From Dreissena polymorpha (taxonomy: Eukaryota > Mollusca > Bivalvia > Myida > Dreissenidae), in the NCBI RefSeq assembly GCF_020536995.1, contig NC_068357.1:122527640-122591639 (forward strand): a stretch of DNA of 64,000 nucleotides, read 5' to 3'. Of the stretch, positions 1-11,564 are shown one piece after another. Position numbers and translations under genes: made by a program. The notes beneath the pieces were generated by a model. That model was not told where the DNA came from, searched no databases, and saw only the letters and a program-made list of their open reading frames with translations. The stretch's first letter is position 1. Each line of letters begins with the position of its first letter.

Positions 1-96
1 CTAACTGGACATTTGTATATAAACGATTAATATAATAGAAGTTTCACTGACAGACAGTTAGATTTTTTTATAAGCTCACATTGAAGACCATAAATA

Positions 97-3000
97 ACAA
101 GAGGGCCTGACAGGCCCAAAGTCGCTCACCTGAGATAACAAGATATTATTGGGACAAATCTTCTGACCAAGTTACATGAAGATCGGAAAATAAATGTGGC
201 CTCTAGAGTGTTAACAAGGTTTTACTATAACCAAATAAGGAAAAATGCCCCGCCCCCTTGGCAGCCATGTTTTTCAACCAACCGGCATCCAAATAAGGAA
301 AAATGCCCCGCCCCCCTGGCAGCCATGTTTTTCAACCAACCGGCATAATTTTTGAACTCTTCCAAGATATTATCGGGATAAATTTTTTTTTTCTGACCAA
401 GTTTCATGAAGATCAGACAGTAAATGTGGCCTCTAGAGTGTTAGCAAGATTTTACTATAGCCATATAAGGAAAAATGCCCCGCCCCTTGGAAGCCATGTT
501 TTTCAAGCAAACATTATTATTTTCGAGCTCATCCAAGATATCATTGAGACCAATCTTCTGACCAAATTTCATGAAGAGTGGACAATAAATTTTGCCTCTA
601 GAGTGTTAACAAGGTTTTACTAAAGCCGTATATAGCCATATAAGGAAAAATGCCCCGCCCCTGGTGGCCATGTTTTTAAAGCAACCAAAGCCATTTTCCA
701 ACTCATCCAAGATATCGTTGGGACAAATCTTCTGACCAAGTTTCATGACGATCGGAAAATAAATGTGACCTTTAGAGTGTTAACAAGGTTTTACTATAGC
801 CATAAGGAAAAATGCCCCGCCCCCATGGTGGCCATGTTTTTCAACCAACTGACAATCCGTTTTGAACTCATCCAAGATATTATAAAAGTGGCCTCTAGAG
901 TGTTAAAAACATTTTACTATAGCCATATATAGCCATATAAGACAAAATGCCCCGCCCCTTGACAGCCATGTTTTTCAAGCAAACATAACCATTTTTGAAC
1001 TCATCCAAGTTATCAATAAGACAAATCTTCTGAGTCCTGACCATATGTCATGAAGATTTGACAATAAATGTGTCCTCTAGAGTGTTAACAAGGTTTTCCT
1101 ATAGCCATATAAGGAAAAATGCCCCGCCCCCTGGCGGCCATGTTTTAACAAAATTTTACTATAGCCATATATAACATATAAGGAAAATTGACCCGCCCTT
1201 TGGCAGCCATGTTTTTCAAGGAATGAATACCATTTTCAAACGCATCCAAGATATCATAATGACAAATCTTCTGACCAAGTTTCATGAAGATCGGAAAATA
1301 AATGCGGCCTCTAGAGTGTTAACAAGGTTTTACTATAACCATATAAGGAAAAATGCCACGCTCCCTGGCGGCCATGTTTTTCAACCAACCGGCATCATTT
1401 TCGAACTCTTCCAAGATATTATTTGGATGAATCTTCTGACCAAGTTTCATGAAGATTAGACAATAAATGTGGCCTCTAGAGTGTTACCAAGATTTTACTA
1501 TAGTCATATGTAGCCATATAAGGAAAAATGCCCCGCCCCTTGGCAGCTATGTTTTTCAAGCGAAGGTTACCATTTTTAAACTCATCCAAGATATCATTGG
1601 GACAAATCTTCTGAGCAAGTTTTCTAAATATCGGGACAAATCTTCTGAGCAAGTTTTATGAAGATCAGAAAATAAATGTGGCCTCTAGTGTTAACAAGGT
1701 TTTACTATAGCCATACAAGAAAATGCCCCGCCCCCTGGCGGCCATTTTTTCAACCATCCGGCATCGTTTTCGAACTCATCCAAGATATCATTGAGACCAA
1801 TCTTCTGACCAAATTTCATGAAGAGTGGACAATAAATTTGGCCTCTAGAGTGTTAACAAGGTTTTACTAAAGCCGTATATAGCCATATAAGGACAAATGC
1901 CCCGCCCCTGGTGGCCATGTTTTTAAAGCAACCAAAGCCATTTTCGAACTCATCCAAGATATTGTTGGGACAAATCTTCTGACCAAGTTTCATGACGAAT
2001 GTGACCTCTAGAGTGTTAACAAGGTTTTACTATAGCCATATAAGGAAAAATGCCCCGCCCCCATGGTGGCCATGTTTTTCAACCAACCGACAATCCGTTT
2101 TGAACTCGTCCAAGATATAATAAAAGTGGCCTCTAGAGTGTTAACAACATTTTACTATAGCCATATATAGCCATATAAGACAAAATGCCCCGCCCCTTGA
2201 CAGCCATGTTTTTCAAGCAAACATAACCATTTTTGAACTCATCCAAGTTATCAATAAGACAAATCTTCTGACCATATGTCATGAAGATTTGACAATAAAT
2301 GTGTCCTCTAGAGTGTTAACAAGGTTTTCCTCTGGCCATATAAGGAAAAATGCCCCGCCCCCTGGCGGCCATATTTTTCAACCAAAGGGCATCATTTTTT
2401 TTAACTTGTCCAAGATATTATTGGGATGAATCTTCTGACCAAGTTTCATGAAGATAGAACAATAAATGTGGCCTCTAGAGTGTTAACAAGATTTTACTAT
2501 AGCCATATATAACATATAAGGAAAATTGACCCGCCCTTTAGCAGCCATGTTTTTTAAAGGAATGAATACCATTTTCAAACGCATCCAAGATATCATAGGG
2601 ACAAATCTTCTGACCAAGTTTCATGAAGATTGGAAAATAAATGCGGCCTCTAGAGTGTTAACAAGGTTTTACTATAACCATATAAGGAAAAATGCCACGC
2701 CCCCTGGCAGCCATGTTTTTCAACCAACCGGCATCATTTTCGAACTCTTCCAAGATATTATTGGGATGAATCTTCTGACCAAGTTTCATGAAGATTGGAC
2801 AATAAATGTGGCCTCTAGAGTGTTACCAAGATTTTACTATAGTCATATGTAGCCATATAAGGAAAAATGCCCCGCCCCTTGGCAGCCATGTTTTTCAAGC
2901 GAAGGTTACCATTTTTAAACTCATCCAAGATATCATTGGGACAAATCTTCTGAGCAAGTTTTCTGAAGATCGGGACAAATCTTCTGAGCAAGTTTTATGA

Positions 3001-3360
3001 AGATCGGAAAATAAATGTGGCCTCTAGAGTGTTAACAAGGTTTTACTATAGCCATATAAGAAAATGCCCCGCCCCCTGGCGGCCATTTTTTCAACCATCC
3101 GGCATCGTTTTCGAACTCATCCAAGATATTATTGGCATGAATCTTCTGACCAAGTTTCATGAAGATCAGACAATAAATGTGGTCTCTAGAGTGTTAACAA
3201 GATTTTACAATATCCATATGATATATAGCCATATAAGGAAAAATGCCCCACCCCTTGGCAGCCATGTTTTTCAAGCAAACGTAACCATTTTCGAAGTCAT
3301 TGAAAATATCATTGAGACCAATCTTCTGAGCAAGTTTTGTTGTGCTCAGGTGCGCTAAAA
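97..3360 (+). repeat. HINE-like element with long ~165-bp tandem array (family B)
   Basis: Begins 'acaagagggcctgacaggcc' and ends with a hairpin-like 'gtgctcaggtgcgctaaaaa'. Between them lie about 19 diverged monomers of roughly 165-180 bp. Each contains 'gcctctagagtgttaac', 'ggaaaaatgccccgcccc' and 'catccaagatatcattggg'. Two monomer types, with 'caaccaaccggc' or 'caagcaaac' after 'atgttttt', are interspersed. Because many monomers are 165 nt (55 codons), several ORFs run across the array; I regard them as by-products. Bases 1-96 left of it show nothing recognisable. The same family recurs at 17618-18616 (reverse) and 50549-55775. The Helentron-type (HINE) classification is inferred from layout only. 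Confidence 0.75.
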
Positions 3361-3361
3361 A

Positions 3362-3573
3362 TGGACCGTGCTCTGTGAAAAGTGGTTTAATGCATGTGCG
3401 TAAAGTGTCGTCCCAGATTAGCCTGTGCAGTCTGCTTTTAACTTTTATGGTATTTTTCATTAACAGAAAGAATCCTTTTAGCAAAAAATCCAGTTTAAGC
3501 GGAAAGTGTTGTCCCAGATAACTGGTAGCCTTTACAGTCCGCACATGCATTAAACCCCCTTTTCACAGAGCAT
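3362..3573. repeat. Fold-back MITE (family F1)
   Basis: Inverted ends 'ggaccgtgctctgtgaaaag' and 'cttttcacagagcatggctc' enclose the family core 'gtcgtcccagattagcctgtgcag' in two orientations, with 'ttaatgcatgtgcg' near one end and its complement near the other. The same palindromic family occurs at 4050-4450, 5692-5882, 7715-7953, 15588-16018, 17368-17488, 28128-28275, 38065-38290, 49500-49585 and 59945-60190, in varying completeness. It has no coding capacity and is non-autonomous. Confidence 0.75.
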
Positions 3574-4049
3574 GGCTCACATACTTTTCAGACATAATGT
3601 ACTTCCCTTCTTGTTTTTGGTAGAATTTGTTGTTATATTGCTGATCTGTCAAATATTTATAGCTTTGAAAAAGTTGCTCGATTTAAATCTATTAATGTAT
3701 GTGAATGTTTACAAACAGGGAATAAATTGTAACAAACCTAAGGTTGTAAATTGAGCTAAAAACATCATTTTTATAACTTATCATTATTTTAACATTGCGT
3801 GTGTGTTTGTGTGTATGTACCTGTACATAAGGGGGAAATAAACTGTAACACTCTAAGTGACAAATAAGGAGAAATATATAATAATGCTCCAAGTATACAT
3901 AAGGGGAAACTTAAGGTAACACTTTAAGTGTGTACTAGAAGAAACACTATTGCTTATAAAGAGTCAAATGAGATCAACTCAGACGAAGGTCAATTAAAAA
4001 TACTTTTATTTGCACATAAGTGTCATTTGCATGAAGCAATATACTACAT

Positions 4050-4450
4050 GAGCGACACTCTATTAAAAATGGGCTTAATGCATGTGGGTGAAGTCATCCC
4101 AGATTAGGCAGTCTGCACAAGCTTATATGGGACGACACTTGCTGGGTGAAGTCATCCCAGATTAGGCAGTCTGCACAAGCTTATATGGGACGACACTTGC
4201 TGGGTGAAGTCATCCCAGATTAGGCAGTCTGCACAAGCTTATATGGGACGACACTTGCTGGGTGAAGTCATCCCAGATTAGGCAGTCTGCACAAGCTTAT
4301 ATGGGACGACACTTGCTTAGACTGAATTTGAGGTTAAAAGGGAAAATTTCATAAAATAAAAAATTTCCTCCAAGATTAGCCTGTGTGGACTGCACAGGCT
4401 AATCTGGGACAATATTTTATACACATGCATTTAGCCCTGTTTTCCCAGAG
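4050..4450. repeat. Fold-back MITE F1 carrying four 58-bp tandem copies
   Basis: An F1 copy starting 'gagcgacactctattaaaaatggg' and ending 'gccctgttttcccagagc' contains four head-to-tail copies of a 58-bp unit starting 'gggtgaagtcatcccagatt' at 4086, 4144, 4202 and 4260. The copies are identical by eye, so the expansion is recent or homogenised. It lies just downstream of the DMAC2 stop codon. Confidence 0.8.
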
Positions 4451-4479
4451 CTTAAATATTTTCACATCTAACAAAAACA

Positions 4480-7400
4480 CTAGCAAACACTCTCAGTCTT
4501 TAAAGGCTCCACTTTCAACTCTACACTGTCAGACATATTCAGTTTACAGTTGACTACAGTGGATTTTTCCGAGGTTTCACTTCTAAGTCCCACTATTTGT
4601 TCAGGAATGCTTGCGCTCATTCCCAGGTTCAAGAAGCGGCTGTTTTGCTGCTCATATTCATGCAGGGGTAGCTCCATTTTACTAAGGCTGTCCACACCTA
4701 TGATGATAAGTTCGGGCAACAAATCTTCCAAGAAAACACTGAACACCTCGCCTTGCTTTATGCCCTGACAATCTGTGATGTTCAGAATCTGTAGGTGCCT
4801 GGAGAAGAAAATATTAGTATAATTATTAAGATATACTTTTAGTCTTTTGTATATCAACAATCGCATATCAAGAATACTAGTCAGTCAAAATAAGTATTTA
4901 AAAGAAAATGTCAAGAATTAAATAAAAGAGCAAAACTTCCCAAACAAAAGGAATTTTTTAATGCGTTTCAGAAACAGAACATCGGCCTAGACCATTATAT
5001 CACATTGGCACCTAGGTAACGTGTGCTGTCTACTTTTTACAGAAACACTTTGTACTATACAAACATGTAAGCTGAAAGGAACACAAGGCATATGAAATGC
5101 TACTCAGTAGTCCAAGGACCTATTTCTATGCAATCACATTGAAAATCATTTAATTAATACATACTTAGTTAAATTGTGACAAAAATACTCATTTAAGCTT
5201 GATTGCATCCAAAGTATAAGGTGCAATGGGACACTATTGAGTCACTTTCATGGGAAGAACAAGTACTTGGTGTCTTTGGAACAAATCTTGAGAACTGGGA
5301 TCAATTCTGGGGCCCCTGATCGCAAGGACCGACAACATATCTAAGACACTTCAGTGGGTTGCTATGGTTACCTGAATTTATATGCCATCTCCATGGTAGC
5401 ATCTGTTATTTCTGGACACCCGGATACATCCAGATACTTGAGATTGGGACAGTGGAGAACAAGTTGCGCGATGAACCAGTCTGTGACATACTTGCAGCGT
5501 GCAAGGCTTACAAACACCACATGCTCACAGCCATCTGGAAAATAGACAACTGTACATTTAAACTTCGTTATCTAACACACATTGCTGTACAGTTACTGTA
5601 CATGTCATCTAAGCATATTATTCCATTTGTCCAATTAGCCTAATAGCTTGTAATAAATTATAATTGAAATACATATTTAATTGATCCATATGAGCCGCAC
5701 TCTGTGAAAAGGGTGTTTAATGCATGTGAGTAAAGCAGTCCGCACAGGCTAATCCAGGACACTTTCCACTTATATGGTATTTTTTGTTCTTTTCAGCAAA
5801 AATCTTGTTTTGTGCAGACTGCAAGGCTATTCTGGGACAACACTACGCACATTCATTAAACCCCCTTTTCACAGAGCACAGCCTATATTTATGTCTGTCC
5901 TAGATTGTTAGCCCAAGGGTTTGAAATTTTAAAATACACTTTCACTACTTGGTTGACATACTACACGATTATGAAGACTTTAATGAGAACTTAAACTTAT
6001 TCACTTTAAACAAAAAACTGGCAGGTAAATTTATACTGATACAAAAAAATCAACTCTCAATCCTGCACATACGCAAGTGGTCCATTCCGGTCAACATCCA
6101 GTTGGAGTCTGCCAGATCCACAGCCTCAAGTTTCAGGTCCGGCCTGAAGCTCTGAGGCAGGGGCGAGGTCCCTTTCTCGTACGTCTTGTACCAGACATCG
6201 TCATTGTTGAACTTTACTCGACCGTTGAAATTGAGAATCATATCGGCAGCTGCTAGGTCGGGACCACGCTGTAACGCCTTGGCCGGGATATACCTGTCAA
6301 CATACAGCTGTGCACATCTTTGCTATTGAAATGTTGAACTGATTGCTATTAAAAATATTTTTAATCTTCAGATAACGTACATACTGTGAGATCATTTATG
6401 AAAGGTGATCAAAATAGGTAGAACAAGCTGTTCTCATTGCCAAATTATTTTTTAAGAACAATTTCAATGGTTAACACTTCAGCTATCAGTCAATTTGCTC
6501 TATTATTAATATTAATGTGGCTGTAGTATAATAACTCTCAAATTTTCATTAATTTCAGGACATGGAGATAAAAGAGTAAAAAACAGAATTTGTAAGAAAA
6601 GTTAAACATTCAAATTCAAGGACTTTTCAAATCTAAAATTGTATATTCAAGGATTCTGACTAAAATACGTATTGTCAATGACAATGGCAAAAAACAACAA
6701 CAAGATAATAAAATCTATAAAGTTATTAAATACATATGAACAAGGGCTGTTTGTAAAACATGCATGCCCCCCATATGTGCTGTCAGTTGTAGTGGCAGCC
6801 ATTGTGTGAATACGTTTTGTGTCACTGTGAGCTTGACCTTTTACCTAGTGACCTGAAAATCAATAGCAGTCGGCCATAACTGTGTTATTATCCAATTGTG
6901 TACAATGCCATTTGGCGTGCATCATCCTCTTATCCATATATACACTCATACCAAGTTTCAATGAAATCCGCCAAAGCATTTTCAAGATATGGCTCCGGAC
7001 ACAAAAAAGCATTTTTTCAAGATACAAAGGGCCATAACTCCGTTGTTAACAGATGGTGTACAATGCCATTTGGCGTGCATCATCTTCTTTTTCATATATA
7101 TACTCATACCAAGTTTCAATGAAATCCGCCAAAGCACTTCCAAGTTATCATCCAGAAACCATTTTACTGGTTCGAGTCACCATGACCTTGACCTTTGACC
7201 TAGTGACCTGAAAATCAATAGGGGTCATCTGCCAGTCATGATCAATGTACCTATGAAGTTTCATGATCCTAGGCGTAAGCGTTCTTGATTTATCATCCGG
7301 AAACCATTTTACTGGTTCTAGTCACCGTGACCTTGACCTTTGACCTAGTGACTTGAATATCCATAGGCGTCATCTGCGAGTCATGATCAATGTACCTATG

Positions 7401-9653
7401 AAGTTTCATGATCCTAGGCGTCAGCGTTCTTGAATTATCATACGGAAACCATTTGGTGGACGGACGGACAGACCAACCGACAGACCGACATGTGCAAAAC
7501 AATATACCCCCTCTTTTTCGAAGGGGGGCATAATTATTAATTATAATTTATCTTGCTGCATGATTTGATATTTTTTATCAAACTTTGTAAAACATAACTG
7601 AGGAGAAGCAAAACAAGTTATTTCCAAAATTAATTCCCATCTTCAGTTGTGTCCATATTTGTTTCCTAATAAATGGAAGGTGAGTCCAACTGAAGAAACA
7701 AAGTTCTGACTATATGAGTCGCGTACTGAGAAAACTGGGCTTAATGATTGTGCCTTAAGTGTCATCCCAGATTAGCCTGTGCAGGGACGAAACTTCCGCC
7801 TAAATTGGATTTTTGCTAAAAAGAGACTTCATTTAAACGAAAATGTCATAAAAGCAGAAAGTGTCATCCCAGATTAGCCTGTGAGGACTGCACAGGCTTA
7901 TCTGGGACGACACTTTAAGCACAAGCATTATGCCCAGTTTTCTCAGAACGCGACTCATATGTACCTCTGTTCATTTATGAAGCCTTCTCTTTCTGAACGG
8001 AGCATGGTATCTTTTATGCCTGCAATAAACATACAATCATTGCAATTATAAATCCTTACTTAGCTTAAATGATAAAAGTAATTTCTTCACATGCCTTTTC
8101 CACTAATTTCTAAGAATAACTTACTAGGTGATAGGGCAACACAGGAAATCTCTGCAATTTGTGAAACAATTAATTATATTTTTACAACTCTCTCTCTCTA
8201 TCTCTCTCTATCTCTCTGAGTGCTAAAATGTTGAGCATATCAAAGTGTGTTTTTTTACCATTTCCAGAATTAGGCTTGGGCCCTTTGGATTCAGAAAAAT
8301 CGTGTTGCTTTGACTTATATTGAGAAATTTAGTTGTATTTTTTGGCCTATAAAAATACTTGTTTAGAAAACAACTGTTTGTAACATTATATCTGCTAAGA
8401 ATGAACAATAGACCTTGACAAGGAGCTGAACTGAAAAAAATGAATTCATAAAAAAAAATTGTGGAAGCCTTCAAAAGAAAATTTTAGGCTGCCAATAAAT
8501 TTTTATTATGAAAATAAACTTGATATTTGGGGATGAGGCTTTATTTGGGCCTTTAACTAAAAAAATCTGCACATGGATAAATTGCCAAGTAATGGTAAGA
8601 ATCCACAGGTATAACAAGAGTGCCAAACTGTCACAAGATACGCCCGTTTGAAGGTTTTGGACAACTTGATTACTTTACCATGACCCATATTTGAACTTGA
8701 CCTACATATCATCTAAACATAACTTCTGACCAAATTTGGTGAAGATCAGATGAAAACAATTTCAATTAGAGAGCGGACCCCATGCTAAATGCTTGAAATG
8801 CACTAAGTGACCTCGTGATCTAGTTTTTGACCCGGCATGACCCATATTTAAACTTGACCTAGATATTGTCTAGACACAACTTCTGACCAAATTTGGTGAA
8901 GATTGGATGAAAACTACTTCAATTAGAGAGCGGACACCATGCTAAATGCTTGAAATGCACTAATTGACCCTGTGACCTATTTTTTGACCCGACATGACGC
9001 ATATTCGAACTTGACCTAGATATTGTCTAGATACAACTTTTGACCAAGTATGGTGATTATAGGATGAAAACTACTTCTATTACAGAGCGGACACCATGCT
9101 AAATGCTTGAAATGCACTAAGTGACCCCGTGACCTAGTTTTTGACACGGCATGATCCATATTCGAACTTGTCCTAGATATTGTCCAGATGCAACTTCTGA
9201 CCAAGTTTGGTGAAGATCGGATATAAACTACTTCAATTAGAGAGCGGAAACCATGCTAAATGCTTGAAATGCACTAATTGACCCTGTGACCTAGTTTTTG
9301 ACCCGGCATAACCCATATTCGAACTTGACCTAGATATTGTCTAGATAAAACTTCTGACCAAGTTTGGTGAAGATCAGATGAAAACTATTTGAATTAGAGA
9401 GCGGAAACTGCTGTGGACGCTGCCTGCCCGCCCGCCGCCAAGGTGAAACTATGATACGTCCTGTTTTTTTTAAACGGGGGTATAAAAATGTAGAACCAAA
9501 AAATGATGGAGATTTACCTGTTGGTGAAATATTATAGGTCTTCCACAAATAAAATAAGTGATTCTCATCCCAAGAGAACTTCCACCGGATGTGGCGTTTC
9601 TGTTCCAGTGAGAACACTTTGGGACAGCATACACTGTGCAGTTGTGTCTGCAT
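4480..9653 (-). CDS. DMAC2: DMAC2-like: distal membrane-arm assembly complex protein 2 (mitochondrial complex I assembly)
   Basis: Coding exons, in transcript order: about 9518-9653, 7965-8019, 6073-6293, 5372-5534, 4480-4798. With ATG at 9653 these give 297 aa and every join keeps phase. Known role of the family: leucine-rich mitochondrial factor for the distal membrane arm of complex I; its paralogue DMAC2L was once called ATP synthase subunit s. Visible marks: 'GPDLAAADMILNFNGRVKF' like the vertebrate pair; cysteine-type LRRs in exon 4 ('CKYVTDWFIAQLVLHCPNL', 'LDVSGCPEITD'); and 'FLEDLLPELIIIGVD' at residues 214-228, closer to DMAC2 than to DMAC2L. The last ~69 residues are a polar tail longer than the human one. 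The N-terminus is basic with few acidic residues, as in a mitochondrial presequence. The start is uncertain: an acceptor-like AG at 9672 means a short upstream exon could carry the true ATG. Confidence 0.82.
5258..5330 (-). repeat. SINE body fragment
   Basis: 'aagtacttggtgtctttgg' followed by a stretch about 'gaactgggatcaattctgg' is the reverse complement of the SINE body seen at 16285-16410 ('ccaaagacaccaagtactgg'). It is a short antisense fragment in the last DMAC2 intron. Confidence 0.45.
5692..5882. repeat. Fold-back MITE (family F1)
   Basis: Ends 'gagccgcactctgtgaaaag' and 'cttttcacagagcacagcc' are inverted copies; the core includes 'gcaggctaatccaggacac' type words. Located in DMAC2 intron 3. 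Confidence 0.7.
6738..7531 (+). repeat. HINE-like element with ~145-bp monomers carrying DR1-like motifs
   Basis: Starts 'acaagggctgtttgtaaaac' and ends with the hairpin 'taccccctctttttcgaagg' plus 'ggggcataat'. Inside are two diverged ~110-bp units ('gtacaatgccatttggcgtg') and two ~145-bp units with 'gtcatctgccagtcatgatc', then 'ggacggacggacagacc'. The monomers hold 'tgaccttgacctttgacct'. The same family, with eight monomers, lies at 58539-59812. Located in DMAC2 intron 2. Confidence 0.75.
7715..7953. repeat. Fold-back MITE (family F1)
   Basis: Well preserved copy: 'gagtcgcgtactgagaaaac' and 'gttttctcagaacgcgactc' form the inverted ends. It stops only 11 bp from the DMAC2 55-nt exon (7965-8019), next to its splice donor. 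Confidence 0.8.
7965..8019 (-). CDS. DMAC2: DMAC2 coding exon 2 (55 nt)
   Basis: Flanked by acceptor 'tgtttattgcag' and donor 'gtacat' on the minus strand. It enters with one base carried over and leaves with two, exactly what is needed to join the exon ending at 9518 with the exon beginning at 6293, which are out of phase without it. It encodes 18 residues, approximately 'GIKDTMLRSEREGFINEQ'. Too short for an ORF scan; found by phase bookkeeping. Confidence 0.75.
8190..8218. repeat. (TCTCTCTA)n microsatellite
   Basis: A short CT-rich run 'ctctctctctatctctctct' in DMAC2 intron 1. Confidence 0.85.
8613..9486 (+). repeat. HINE-like element with ~165-bp monomers (family E)
   Basis: Starts 'acaagagtgccaaactgtca' and ends in the hairpin-like 'cctgttttttttaaacgggg' plus 'gtataaaaa'. 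It holds four to five monomers with 'tgacccatattcgaacttga' and 'ctgaccaagtttggtgaaga'. Shorter and diverged relatives are at 53999-54161 and 54304-55280. Located in DMAC2 intron 1, ending about 30 bp before the exon at 9518. Confidence 0.75.
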
Positions 9654-9970
9654 TGTACCTCGCAAGCATCTCTATAATAATTAAAAAAACACTAGTAACA
9701 TATAAACTGGCATCTTGTAATAAAATGAGTGGAGCTATTGGCAATTATGAATATGATATAATCTTGATATAACATTACATTAATAATTGAGTTAACAGAT
9801 AATAATATGATTCACAGTAATAATTAAATAAATAAACAAACATTGAATCGATTAACAATTTTTTTTAGTAATTTTGTCTTTTTTATGTACTGTTAAAACT
9901 GTTGTTCTTGTTCTCTAAAAACTTAGTTTTGATTCAAGTGTAGCAGAGTTCTGTATAAGGAGAATTGAAA

Positions 9971-10340
9971 CTGCCTTGCAATATGAGCTAGCTTTTATAG
10001 TGACGCTGTAGAGTGTCTGCCTGAATAGGAACCTGGATGCCCTGGGTTCAATCCCTATTTTTGTCAGGGATTTTTCTGGCTAGGTTACATTAGTGCCTAA
10101 CATAAAAAACATATATGGTTGTGGTTTGTCCGACATCCCACAGATGTCATGGCAGTAGGAAATTTGTGGAAGAATTTCACAATTGAAGGGGTGTGTGTAG
10201 CAGGGTTTGGTATAAGGTTTAGGAGAACTTATTATGCCTTGCTATATGAGCTGGCTTTTATATTAATGAGGTAGAGTGTCTGCCATTGTGGAATGGGGGT
10301 TTTCTGGCTGGGTTACACAAGTGTTTTTATGTATATTTTG
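9971..10340 (+). repeat. Two tandem tRNA-derived SINE copies
   Basis: 'gagtgtctgcctgaatagga' followed by 'ccctgggttcaatccctat' resembles tRNA A and B boxes (B box GGTTCAATCC). A second, shorter copy starts near 10210 ('gagctggcttttatattaat') and repeats 'gtagagtgtctgcc' and 'ttttctggctgggttaca'. Non-coding. Confidence 0.55.
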
Positions 10341-11564
10341 ACTTAAGACATTGTACCTCATAGTTATAATATGGTGTGTTTAGAAACATTTTAATTTTGA
10401 TTACAATTTTAGTTAAGGTAAGTTCTGATCAAATCTCTCTGTATAACTAGCTTTAATAGCCCTCTTAACTTATTTAACCCAACCACTGGTCTTTTCCCTA
10501 GCTGACATAATCAGTTCCCAGCTATTGATCCTCCGTCAGGCGTGATTGCTGTATGTATATACTCATAACAGTTCAAAGCGTTCAAGAGGAATAAGTCCTT
10601 TCCCTAGTCCATATAAACGGACTCCATATGCACCCCTCTATAAACACAACTGCATTACCAAATAAGGAAAGCAAATGTTCGACATCGTTATCGAGGCTTC
10701 ATCAACACACGATGTGCTTAAATTTTTTGTACAGCAACCTTACCTAAAGCAACACTTTAAGTCGACATCATTACTACAGTCTTCCAATAAGGTGGATAGT
10801 GCGTACAAAAGAATAAAGCACACTTATTTCTTGCTTTAATGGTACCATTTGCATGTTTTTGTGCTTTAGACGGGTAAACTTTGATCAGTTTTTGCAGTAT
10901 CTGTGTTCTTTCGTCCTTGCAGTGGTGATCAAATTTTGCACCTTATGACAATAGACAGCAAATTGTAACTCTCAGCAGCACTTTGGGTTATAAAGCTAAG
11001 AGTTGATTTATTGCAACTAGTCCTTTCATTCAAACTAGTGATAATCAGAAGGAAATGTGTGCCGCCGATGACTCATGTAAGGTAAATAAGCAGTCATTTA
11101 CATAGACTGTGTAATAATAATTATGATTTCAGTTCCATCCGAAATCCATTCTTATCCGAATATGCATTGCACTAGTTAAAATGCATATTAAATTATTATG
11201 GGTAGATTTATTATATTTGATCAACTCATATACAAGTATTATACCTTTAAAACTGTTGTCATTTTTGGTGCGATAAAAACAACGAATAAGAGTCTTCTGA
11301 CAGACAGAAAAATAACGTATCGATACTATGCCCTTGCAGGACCATGACGCTCATGTCATTAGCAGGTAAATAATATATTACATTCCTTATTATTTTGTAA
11401 AATATATCCATATCAATTTATCATTTATGAAATTAACTATTATGAAGAAGCTTACAAAAAATGGACCTAATTATGAAGACTTATAATTGATCACTTATTA
11501 CTATTAGTTGATGGCGATATAAGCGTTAATTTTAAAAACACGTGCATCAAAACATCAACATAAC
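10341..11564. other. DMAC2-POP5 intergenic region, likely shared promoter interval
   Basis: About 1.2 kb of AT-rich sequence between the divergently transcribed DMAC2 and POP5. I see no coding region. A short exon-like piece (11337-11366, flanked by 'cttgcag' and 'gtaaat') could be part of a 5' untranslated exon of POP5, but nothing supports that. No TATA box or CpG island is obvious. Confidence 0.4.

Noticed and set aside
303-3358. ORFs of 60-113 codons across the first array
   Set aside because: They translate tandem-repeat monomers whose length is a multiple of three; no start context, domain or exon structure supports genes.
4086-4320. Regular 58-bp repeats as a CRISPR array
   Set aside because: No spacers, pure tandem copies of a MITE segment, and the host is an animal.
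11337-11366. Exon-like segment between 'cttgcag' and 'gtaaat'
   Set aside because: Splice-like borders but no link to a coding frame; POP5 starts independently at 11565.
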